Positions 1-6,910 of a DNA stretch of 12,355 nucleotides are shown piece after piece. How positions within the stretch are numbered: position 1 is the first letter of the stretch; every line of letters begins with the position of its first letter. The notes under the pieces are model-generated. The model saw only the letters and a list, made by a program, of their open reading frames with translations. It was not told where the DNA came from and did not search any database. This DNA is from Firmicutes bacterium UBA3930 (GTDB lineage: Bacteria; Bacillota; Clostridia; Caldicoprobacterales; Caldicoprobacteraceae), in NCBI GenBank assembly GCA_002385885.1, contig DGEI01000021.1:29604-41958 (forward strand). The letters are read 5' to 3'. Made by a program: the position numbers and the translations under genes.

Positions 1-928
1 TCATAAAAATTAACACTGCAAAAATTATGATTAATCCACAAATGCCACCAATAATAGTTTTTCTCCTGCCTATTGATGTAGCTATAAAGCCGCTGGGTAT
101 GGAAAAAAGTACAAAAGTCAATGAAAAGAAGGTCAGCGACATGGCAGCTTCACTTTCGGGAACCAATAGAAACTCTTTACCATAAAGGGTGAAAAATGCC
201 TCTATTGCAGAGTAACCAAAAAACCAGAAAAAGATTGCAAACAGTACGTTCAGAACCGACTTATCCCTGGCAGTAAACACATCCCTTATAACCGATAAAA
301 TATTAATCTTTTCATCAGGTACGGGTTTTTGCGGCTCCCGCAGTCTGAATATAAACAGTATTAATACCAAAACCATTAGAATTGAAAACAAAACAAATGG
401 CAGAGCCGGATTAACATCGTACAGTTTTGAACCGATTAAAAATGTGAGGATGGCTCCCACTCCACCCATAAAGTTAATTACACCGTTTGCTTTACTTCTC
501 AGTTTGGGTGGGGTTAAATCGGGCATTAAAGCAATCACCGGTGAACGGAAAACACTCATTGCAAAATTCATTATTACTATAAAAATCAGCATAAGCCACA
601 GTGTTTGTGCAAAGGGAATCAGCGCGTAAAACACTGCGGCTATAGGAATGCCTATCATTAAATACGGCAGGCGGTGTCCGAACTTTGTATATGTATTATC
701 GCTCAAAGCACCGAAATAAGGCTGAATGGTTATAGCTGCAATGTTGTCAAAAGTCATAATAAACCCTATAAGGGTTTCGCTGGCAACAAATCTTTTTAGA
801 AAGATGGGAACAAAGGAATTGTAAAGAGTCCAGGTAGCGGTAACAACCAGGAACCCCAAGCCGAGAAATGCGGCCTTGGCATAGGACAACCTGTTGGTTC
901 CCCCTTTAACCAGTGAAGACACGTACAC
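1..928 (-). CDS. MFS sugar/cation symporter (GPH or SLC45-like), C-terminus cut off by window edge
   Basis: An open frame runs from 928 off the left edge (309 complete codons). It encodes a very hydrophobic protein, probably an inner-membrane importer that couples a sugar or glycoside to H+ or Na+. Seen: several membrane segments, an MFS motif-A loop reading GALSD...GHRLPY (residues 73-89), and a central MPDLTP...RSKANG...FMGG stretch typical of GPH/SLC45-type symporters. I chose the GTG at 928 because GAGGGGG lies 7 bases upstream. In-frame ATGs at 946 and 961 are alternatives with weaker sites. It lies just downstream of the gdpD terminator, so it needs read-through or its own promoter. As the last visible gene of the catabolic series, it is the obvious uptake candidate. 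The family is fairly sure; the substrate is unknown. Confidence 0.85.
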   Translation of the reverse strand, partial: MYVSSLVKGGTNRLSYAKAAFLGLGFLVVTATWTLYNSFVPIFLKRFVASETLIGFIMTFDNIAAITIQPYFGALSDNTYTKFGHRLPYLMIGIPIAAVFYALIPFAQTLWLMLIFIVIMNFAMSVFRSPVIALMPDLTPPKLRSKANGVINFMGGVGAILTFLIGSKLYDVNPALPFVLFSILMVLVLILFIFRLREPQKPVPDEKINILSVIRDVFTARDKSVLNVLFAIFFWFFGYSAIEAFFTLYGKEFLLVPESEAAMSLTFFSLTFVLFSIPSGFIATSIGRRKTIIGGICGLIIIFAVLIFM

Positions 929-991
929 GTTTATACCCCCTCTCATTTCTTTATGAATCATTTTGTCTGTGAATCATAAGAAATATATGTA

Positions 992-1032
992 ATAAAAAAG
1001 CAGGCTGATGCTACAACGCCTAATCAGCCTGC
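992..1032 (-). terminator. Rho-independent terminator after the glycerophosphodiesterase gene
   Basis: A perfect 10-bp inverted repeat (GCAGGCTGAT / ATCAGCCTGC; arms 1023-1032 and 1000-1009, 13-nt loop) is followed on the minus strand by TTTTTTATT. The upstream arm contains the TGA stop codon of the phosphodiesterase gene (1024-1026), so the stem starts inside the coding sequence. It should separate that gene from the MFS gene. Confidence 0.85.
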
Positions 1033-1758
1033 CATAGACGCACGAAGTTCAAGAGCCTTTGCCGGAAAATCGGTTATAATGCCATCAACCCCGGCCCGGA
1101 TCAGGCCATTAACAAAGAAATCATCATTAGCGCCAAACACATTGACTGTCATCCCGTGTTCCTGACATCGTCTGATTTCATCAGGAGTGATGCTCAGATA
1201 ATAAGGATGAAGCGCCTGTGCCCCTACAGCACGCGCATACTCCCAGGGTTTGAACAACCCCTCCATGTACAGTATTCCGCATCTTATTTCAGGGGAGAGT
1301 TTACTGATCTTATGTATGGTATAGTGATTAAAGGATGAGATAATTACCCGGGAGGCTATCCCAAACTCACGGATTACCCTCAGCACCTTCTCTTCTATAC
1401 CTTCATAAAAGATGGGACCGTTTTTTATCTCTATGTTAATCAAGCCGCATTCTTTAATTATTTCCAAAGCCTCTTCCAGGGTCAAAATCCTTTCCCCTGC
1501 ATACGATGCATCGAAAAAACTGCCATAATCAAACTTTCTTAATTCCTCCAAAGTCATATCCCTGACCAGGCCTTTTCCGTTGGAGGTCCGGTCAATTGTT
1601 TCATCGTGTATAACCACCAGATGTCCGTCTTTTGTCATGTGAACATCAAGTTCAATCCCATCAGCCTTTTCGTCTATCGCCTTCTTAAAGGAAGCAGCCG
1701 TGTTTTCAGGGGCATTCCCCATTGCTCCCCTGTGCGCGATTATTAAAGGCTTTACCAT
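1024..1758 (-). CDS. Glycerophosphodiester phosphodiesterase (GDPD/UgpQ-like)
   Basis: This 244-residue cytosolic protein probably hydrolyses glycerophosphodiesters to glycerol-3-phosphate plus an alcohol. Seen: AHRG at 8-11 (catalytic His9), PENT at 17-20, GIELDVH at 34-40 (metal ligands Glu36 and Asp38), and VIHDETIDRTSNGKG beginning at 49 (second catalytic His51). These are the full GDPD signature on a TIM barrel, and the length is normal for the single-domain bacterial enzyme. I take the ATG at 1758, with GCGGGG a few bases upstream. An in-frame GTG at 1788 would add ten residues but has no ribosome binding site. It follows the amidohydrolase genes after a 170-base gap holding dyads and a promoter-like sequence, and ends in a clear terminator. 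It may salvage glycerol phosphate or cleave a glycerophospho-sugar. Relatives acting on other phosphodiesters exist, so the exact substrate is open. Confidence 0.92.
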   Translation of the reverse strand: MVKPLIIAHRGAMGNAPENTAASFKKAIDEKADGIELDVHMTKDGHLVVIHDETIDRTSNGKGLVRDMTLEELRKFDYGSFFDASYAGERILTLEEALEIIKECGLINIEIKNGPIFYEGIEEKVLRVIREFGIASRVIISSFNHYTIHKISKLSPEIRCGILYMEGLFKPWEYARAVGAQALHPYYLSITPDEIRRCQEHGMTVNVFGANDDFFVNGLIRAGVDGIITDFPAKALELRASMAG

Positions 1759-1819
1759 AAAAATCCCCGCTTTCTTAAGAAATTCCACTGCTGACTTGTA
1801 ATCAGCCGATTGATATTAA

Positions 1820-1849
1820 AATATACCGGTAAAGCGGTAGTGTTTACAA
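1820..1849 (-). promoter_or_regulatory. Possible sigma-A promoter for the phosphodiesterase gene, with an operator-like dyad over the -35
   Basis: The minus strand reads TTGTAA, 18 bases, TATATT, about 60 bases ahead of the ATG at 1758. The -35 hexamer lies inside a dyad, GTGTTT-ACA-AAACAC (1840-1854), which could be a repressor site. Further hairpins lie upstream (GCCATG...CATGGC at 1862-1883). It is a consensus match only. Confidence 0.35.
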
Positions 1850-1930
1850 AACACCGTCCCTGCCATGTGAGGACAAACATGGCGATAGCCTTAATACCTT
1901 GTAATACAGGTAAAACCTAGCGGCGAAACT

Positions 1931-2779
1931 CTAAAAAGCTCCTCCACCATATTTATTCCAGAACTCTTCAAACCACGGGAAACGTTCCAGCAGCTTTTTA
2001 CCGTTACGGTACAGAATGTTTCTTCGATCATCATCGGTTATATCGGCTGACATCACCGCTCCAATACCGTGATGGGTTGCAAACCACGGCAGATCCGTAC
2101 CGAAGAGAATTCTCTCCGAACCAAGCTTATCTACAAAGTAATCCAGCACTCCCCTGTCATCCAGCACCGCAGTAAGCTCAAGATAAAGGTTGGGATACCT
2201 GGCAGCCAGTTCAACCGCACCTTCCCATTTGCCGTGGAAGGAATGACCTGCGATGAAGATCAGATTGGGATACCTCTCCAGTACCTCTTCCGCGTGCCTG
2301 AGACAGTTATAATCACTGCCGCCCCAGGTATGAACCAGAACAAGAAGCCTGTGTTTGTCTGCATACTCCCAATAAGGATCGTGCCGTTTATCGGATATAG
2401 GGACTTTATAATAATCGGCAAGAAACTTGAATCCCACAAAAACATCGGGATACTGCTCCATGTCTGCAAGATCCCTTTCCGGATCAAGATGGCGGCTCAC
2501 CACACTGTGATAGGCCTTAAACCTCTCGGGATATTTCTGCACCACAGCAATGTCCCCTGATGTCCCTGCTGCAGGAACCATGGTAGCCTGATGGCTGCAG
2601 AAGCATAACATTGCTACATTGGCTCTGTCCATGATTTTGAGCATATCCTCAGGGGAACACGCAGGCAGGTATCCTCCGGCAAGAGGACCCATGTGCCCGT
2701 GGAAGTCCAGAACAGGGCAGTCCTCAAGACGACCGTATTTCCAAAATCTTTGAGCCAGCTGAGAATTACAATTCATCAC
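1931..2779 (-). CDS. Amidohydrolase family 2 metal-dependent hydrolase (intact active site)
   Basis: This 282-residue TIM-barrel hydrolase of the amidohydrolase-2 family (relatives include decarboxylases and lactonases such as ACMSD and LigI) is probably cytosolic. Seen: the metal-binding HxH in DFHGH (His27, His29), His150 in LVHTWGG, His179 in AGHSFHG and the catalytic Asp229 in LFGTDLPW, so the usual ligand set is complete. The gene is coupled to the upstream amidohydrolase: its GTG start (2779) overlaps that gene's TGA stop, and an ATG follows at 2776. AGGTGA lies 7 bases before the GTG. It ends in TAG, with the next in-frame stop 28 codons later. The paired upstream paralogue lacks the metal ligands, so this is likely the catalytic member of the pair. 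The reaction (decarboxylation, lactone or amide hydrolysis) cannot be told. Confidence 0.88.
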   Translation of the reverse strand: MMNCNSQLAQRFWKYGRLEDCPVLDFHGHMGPLAGGYLPACSPEDMLKIMDRANVAMLCFCSHQATMVPAAGTSGDIAVVQKYPERFKAYHSVVSRHLDPERDLADMEQYPDVFVGFKFLADYYKVPISDKRHDPYWEYADKHRLLVLVHTWGGSDYNCLRHAEEVLERYPNLIFIAGHSFHGKWEGAVELAARYPNLYLELTAVLDDRGVLDYFVDKLGSERILFGTDLPWFATHHGIGAVMSADITDDDRRNILYRNGKKLLERFPWFEEFWNKYGGGAF

Positions 2780-3528
2780 AGGTTCATCACCTCAATTATA
2801 CGTTTCATATTACCTCCTGCAATGGATACCTTGTCCTCTTCATCAATATCCGCATGTTTGATCATCATCATATTTGCACCAAAATAGGAATAAGGGAACC
2901 TGCTTCCATAAAGTAATCTTGAGGCACCATACTCCTTTACAAAGGATTCAAGTCCTCCGGCTGTGATGCAGTAAGAGAGGTCCAGGTACACATTGGGAAA
3001 TTCGGCTACAAAAGGCCGTAAGTTCCGGTCGTTGGGCCATACGTTGGCATCCGTCAAAACAACCGTTAACTCCGGATAAGCCTCCAGCAAGTCTGCCACC
3101 GCATCAAGACTTGTACCATGAGCCGTATCTATAAAAAAGGGAATATTATGCCGTACTCCCAGTTCAAGCCAGGGTTTAAGCGCAAAGGGCCTGACCATAA
3201 ACCTGGCCGCTGCGGGACACAGCTTCCATCCAATAATCCTGTTTTTCTTCATCTCGTCCAGCATCCGATCCGGTTCAAAGATTTCATGAGTATGGGGGGG
3301 GAGCAACGCCCATACCCCATACATATTGTCATATTTCTTTAAATCTTCAGCCAAAAGGGCATTGCCAATCGGCGGCCCCGCACCCGCAGACTCAATCCTC
3401 CATACAACGGCATTCTTTACCCCGGCTCTCTTCATTTCAGCATGGACGCGATCAATTGTGTGTACGGGATACAGCTGGGAGTCAGCTATATCCATACCAT
3501 AGGATACATGGCAATCAAAAAAGTCCAT
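2776..3528 (-). CDS. Amidohydrolase family 2 paralogue with degenerate metal site (probable pseudoenzyme or altered chemistry)
   Basis: This 250-residue protein has the same layout as the next gene (conserved WK..P, AYPELTVVL, FPNVYLDLS and RLLYGS.FPY blocks), but the metal ligands are replaced: HxH becomes His7-Val-Ser9, the first barrel His becomes Asp134 (FFIDTAHG), the second becomes Asp160 (VVLTDAN), and the catalytic Asp becomes Arg210 (LYGSRFPY). It therefore should not bind the canonical metal. I take the ATG at 3528 with AGGA 8 bases upstream. An in-frame ATG at 3534 is close behind, and a longer frame reaching 3633 overlaps the aminotransferase and has no good site. Its stop overlaps the next start, implying equal co-expression and perhaps a heteromeric complex. 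The frame is intact, so it is not simply decaying. Fold confident; function unknown. Confidence 0.82.
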   Translation of the reverse strand: MDFFDCHVSYGMDIADSQLYPVHTIDRVHAEMKRAGVKNAVVWRIESAGAGPPIGNALLAEDLKKYDNMYGVWALLPPHTHEIFEPDRMLDEMKKNRIIGWKLCPAAARFMVRPFALKPWLELGVRHNIPFFIDTAHGTSLDAVADLLEAYPELTVVLTDANVWPNDRNLRPFVAEFPNVYLDLSYCITAGGLESFVKEYGASRLLYGSRFPYSYFGANMMMIKHADIDEEDKVSIAGGNMKRIIEVMNL

Positions 3529-3595
3529 TTCCATCTTCCTTTTCCCTGATCTTTTTTCGTCTTTGATGTGGAATTTTATTGGGACGGAACCTAAG

Positions 3596-4846
3596 TTACA
3601 GGTTCCGATCCACCTTGTTGATAGCCTCAGCAATCTCTAAAATGTTCTGTTCATTCATTCTCATGTGAATCTCCAGACGCAGGCAGCGGCCGAGAATGTC
3701 CAAAGTCCTGGGACACATGTCTTTGCTGTATTCTACATTACCCTTATAGGCAGGATCTTTCCAGGGATAGCCCTTTGATGTAGCTCCCGTCTTTGTAAGT
3801 ACGGAATCCCAGTAGGAATAGATGTGCCTGTCCGGGAAGCCCTGGTTATAAACCGAACCAATGGAAAGCCCTTCTTCAAGCAGTGCTTTGCTGAACTTTT
3901 CAGCCACCTCTTTACTCTCCATAATCATTGCAAATGAGATACCGCAATCCCCTTCCGGATCGTCCACGTGTTGTCTCTGATAATGAATTGGCTCGTTCAG
4001 ATTTTGCAGCAGCAATTTTTTAAGTCCACGGGTGTGCTCAAGAATTCGATCCATCTTTCTCAACTGCACCCGGGCAATAGCAGCGGCTATCTCATTACCA
4101 CGATATCCTGCCCGTGTAAAGGGTGGAATATCCAGATCAGCTTTCAAATCGCTGTCCCACATGGGAGTACCGGGATCTGACTGATATACACCCTTCAAAA
4201 AGGCCGCGTCATCATTGGTCATAAATACTCCGCCCTCACCGCAGGTAATAACCTTGTAGTAGTTGAGACTCCATGCCACTGCATGGCTTTTTACTCCTGT
4301 ATACTCGCCCTTATACCTGGAACCGATTGCCTAACAGGCGTCTTCAATAATGATTAGATTATGCTTACGGGCGATCTCTCTCAATGCATCCAGCCTTGCT
4401 GGTACACCCTGCATATGAACCGCAATAATTGCTTTTGTATAAGGAGTAATCTTTCTCTCCACATCCTCGGGATCCAGGCCTAAAGACTCATCTATCTCGG
4501 CCAGCACCGGAACAGCCCCTACATTTATTACTGCAGCAGCTGTAGCAATATAGGTATAGGCGGGGATAATTACCTCGTCACCGGGACCTATATCCCATCC
4601 TGCCAGACAGCAGGTCAGTGCAGATGTGCCGGAATTTACAAACAGCGCGTGTTTTATACCCAGTTTTTCCGTTACTTCTCTTTCGAACAGTGAGGATTGA
4701 CCAGGTTCAGAACCCCTGTATCGGAACAGAAGCTCAGGTGTTCTAAGCAGCTCGGTTACCGCTTGGATCTCTTCATCATCAATGACGCTCCACCCCAACC
4801 CTCCGGATGGAATAGGTGTCTTGATAGCTTTTTCTTTGTTACCCAT
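3596..4846 (-). CDS. DegT/DnrJ/EryC1/StrS-family PLP aminotransferase, interrupted by one in-frame TAG
   Basis: A single frame of 416 codons has one TAG at 4331-4333 (codon 172). Both halves match a sugar or cyclitol aminotransferase of fold type I, which moves an amino group from Glu/Gln to a keto-sugar or keto-inositol. Before the TAG: VNSGTSAL (70-77, PLP phosphate), PAYTYIAT, and IIIEDAC with Asp169 for the pyridine nitrogen. After it: AIGSRYKGEYTG, then LNYYK (Lys198, Schiff base) and ITCGEGG. Asp+3 is codon 172, normally Gln or His, so CAG to TAG fits. The 5' part alone (171 residues) would lack the PLP lysine. A GTG at 4279 could restart but is internal. The ribosome site AAGGGGGAG precedes ATG 4846. 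The product is functional only if the amber is read through or suppressed; otherwise this is a recent pseudogene. Confidence 0.85.
4331..4333 (-). other. In-frame amber codon (codon 172) in the aminotransferase gene
   Basis: The minus strand reads GAC GCC TGT TAG GCA ATC GGT. The frame is identical before and after (4846 to 4279 is 189 codons), so this is a substitution, not a frameshift. It falls at the Asp+3 position next to the PLP ring, usually Gln or His in this family. Confidence 0.9.
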
Positions 4847-4938
4847 TTAATACTCCCCCTTATTTTTTAGTAATGTTATTGATTTGATTAATATGTTTTA
4901 TTAGAAATGAAATGATACGGTGCATATACCACATACCC

Positions 4939-4967
4939 ATTATAAACATTTTTGATAATTAAATAAA
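4939..4967 (-). promoter_or_regulatory. Promoter candidate for the aminotransferase-amidohydrolase operon
   Basis: The minus strand reads TTTATT, 17 bases, TATAAT (perfect -10), about 95 bases ahead of the ATG at 4846. It lies immediately after the stop of the DUF2207 gene. No terminator is evident in 4847-4975, so the downstream genes may be served both by this promoter and by read-through. Confidence 0.45.
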
Positions 4968-4975
4968 GTTATAGG

Positions 4976-6841
4976 TTAAAATCCGCCTGCTCCACCGCCG
5001 CCGGCACCTCCCCCTCCGGAGAAACCCCCGCCGGATGATCCGCCCCCGTAATAGGAACCGGTCACACTGCCGAATGATTTATTCACGCTTTTTTGAAAAG
5101 TATTATCTTTACTAATAAATAATAGATACCAGAAGATCCATCCGTTGCTGGAATAAACACTGTCGGAATAATCGTATTGATCAATATCTAAATCATCCAT
5201 CCGTTTTACAACACCCAGGCTTAATGCATAAATCAAAGATGCGTCCAGGGAATTTATAAGATCCTCCTTCGATAAATCTATATCATATTTTCTGAAATAC
5301 TTTTTGAACTTTATCCATTTCTTGTACATACTGTACCCATAATCCGACCGCCAGTAGAACAGCACTATACTGTATACAAACAGAACTGCTGAAACCATCA
5401 AACCTGCCAAACCGTATAAACTGTCATAGACTAAAGTGAAAACACCCAGTATAAACTGCAGTATGGAGAATATCAGGAAAAAAGCACCGTATTTTGCCTT
5501 ACTTTTGTCATAATACCCCTTGTTTACGGCGTCTTCCTTTATTTTATTTTTCCATTCCGCAAACAGGGTTACAAATTTAGAACTGTTGTTTTTACCAAAG
5601 TTTTCTATACGCTTATTGGTGACAGAATGCCCGTCACCCATCTCATTAATCAACCAGTTAATGAAATGCTTTTCGTGGCTTAACAGAGAGTCATCCTCTT
5701 CCTTCACCCTGGATATAACATATGTTTCATCTTCGGATTTAATGTCTTCTCCATCTTTTTTATGATTGTTCCTGTCTATCTTCACATATCCTTTTCTGAA
5801 AAGATCCAGAATGGTTGCAAATATGGTATTGGTGCTTATAACGGAACCCGTTAAATAAGCTGCGACAGCGGGAGTACAGTCTTCCGGAATATAATCGCCT
5901 TTATACTCATCCATCCGATATATATTTTCAGTTTTCTCCCTTCGGAACAAGACAAGGAACAGAATAAAAAGTATTAACCCTAAACCGGACGACACAATAC
6001 TGGCTTGCTCCAATAAATTTCCGATCTTCTGCCTTCTCTCCCTGGCTTCAATCTGTCTGTTTTTATATTCGGCTTCTTCCTCCAGTATATTGTAATAGTT
6101 ATCTATGTCCCGGATATTTTTGGACAGAGGAATAAACTCCTTTGGAAAAAGTACTCTCGCTTCTATAAAGGCGTTTGAGGGGACGTCTTCTACAAATAAA
6201 AAGTAGGCAGCACTGTTTTCCTTGCTTATAATTTCATCTGATACTCCATGGACAAAAAATCTTACCTTATTATCCGTATCTTCATGGGGCAGTCTGATGG
6301 TAGCCTTGAAATTTTTTATTGGTGTTTCGTTTTCATCTCCGACAAATTTGTAGTACAGCTCTCCAATATCATTATATTTTACTGCTACATCCTCCACTAC
6401 ATAGCTTATCCTGAATGTTTTTACCTGATCTTCTTTAGAAGGAGAAAATATCTGAATAATGATTCTGTCTTTTTCTTCCTTTATTATAAATACATCATGA
6501 TCTCCTTTTTCGGCATCGTCAACCAGCATATACTCTCTTGCATCAGTTCCGCTGATTTCCTGCACCCGGATATCGGATACCCCCGAGATGCGCTCCAGGA
6601 CAATATCTCTAAACACTCCGTTGAACTTATCATTAAACTCAAATGTAATGTCTTCTACAATTTGCAAATCTCCCGTCTCCAAAAGATGTGCATCTACCAC
6701 CCACTCGGGAATGATCAACTTATCCCCGGCCAATGCCATTTTAGGGAAACAGAAAAACAGGGTTAATGCCAAAGCAAGAACTATGACAGTGCAGGCCGTC
6801 TTTTTTAGATGTACCATTTTTCTTAATAAAGTACGCTTCAC
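4976..6841 (-). CDS. DUF2207 family membrane protein (YciQ-like) with glycine-rich C-terminus
   Basis: A 621-residue membrane protein of unknown biochemical role. Layout: N-terminal signal segment (about 12-33, possible cleavage after MALA at 35-38); an extracytoplasmic beta-rich domain (40-245) with the family's ETGDLQIVEDITFEFN and GVFRDI blocks; a charged helical stretch (252-275); a membrane segment at 281-299; a cytoplasmic region; two membrane segments (451-470, 476-496); a helical region; and a tail of almost only Gly, Ser, Ala and Phe (599-621). The order matches DUF2207 proteins, whose C-termini are commonly glycine-rich. The start is the GTG at 6841, with GGAGGA 7 bases upstream. 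The 69-base gap to the upstream gene shows no terminator, so it is probably co-transcribed. Its link to glycoside metabolism is unclear and it may be a bystander. Confidence 0.88.
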   Translation of the reverse strand: MKRTLLRKMVHLKKTACTVIVLALALTLFFCFPKMALAGDKLIIPEWVVDAHLLETGDLQIVEDITFEFNDKFNGVFRDIVLERISGVSDIRVQEISGTDAREYMLVDDAEKGDHDVFIIKEEKDRIIIQIFSPSKEDQVKTFRISYVVEDVAVKYNDIGELYYKFVGDENETPIKNFKATIRLPHEDTDNKVRFFVHGVSDEIISKENSAAYFLFVEDVPSNAFIEARVLFPKEFIPLSKNIRDIDNYYNILEEEAEYKNRQIEARERRQKIGNLLEQASIVSSGLGLILFILFLVLFRREKTENIYRMDEYKGDYIPEDCTPAVAAYLTGSVISTNTIFATILDLFRKGYVKIDRNNHKKDGEDIKSEDETYVISRVKEEDDSLLSHEKHFINWLINEMGDGHSVTNKRIENFGKNNSSKFVTLFAEWKNKIKEDAVNKGYYDKSKAKYGAFFLIFSILQFILGVFTLVYDSLYGLAGLMVSAVLFVYSIVLFYWRSDYGYSMYKKWIKFKKYFRKYDIDLSKEDLINSLDASLIYALSLGVVKRMDDLDIDQYDYSDSVYSSNGWIFWYLLFISKDNTFQKSVNKSFGSVTGSYYGGGSSGGGFSGGGGAGGGGAGGF

Positions 6842-6910
6842 TAATGTATCCTCCCATGATCAATGTATAAACCTTCTTCCGTCTTTTCCACGTGATTCTT
6901 CGAATTCTTT

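Noticed and set aside
2069..2560. Plus-strand open frame of 163 codons
   Set aside because: It lies antisense inside the intact amidohydrolase gene, has no ribosome site and no recognisable protein features.
4279..4846. Frameshift as the cause of the split aminotransferase
   Set aside because: Both parts are in the same frame (distance divisible by three) and nothing is missing apart from one codon that reads TAG.
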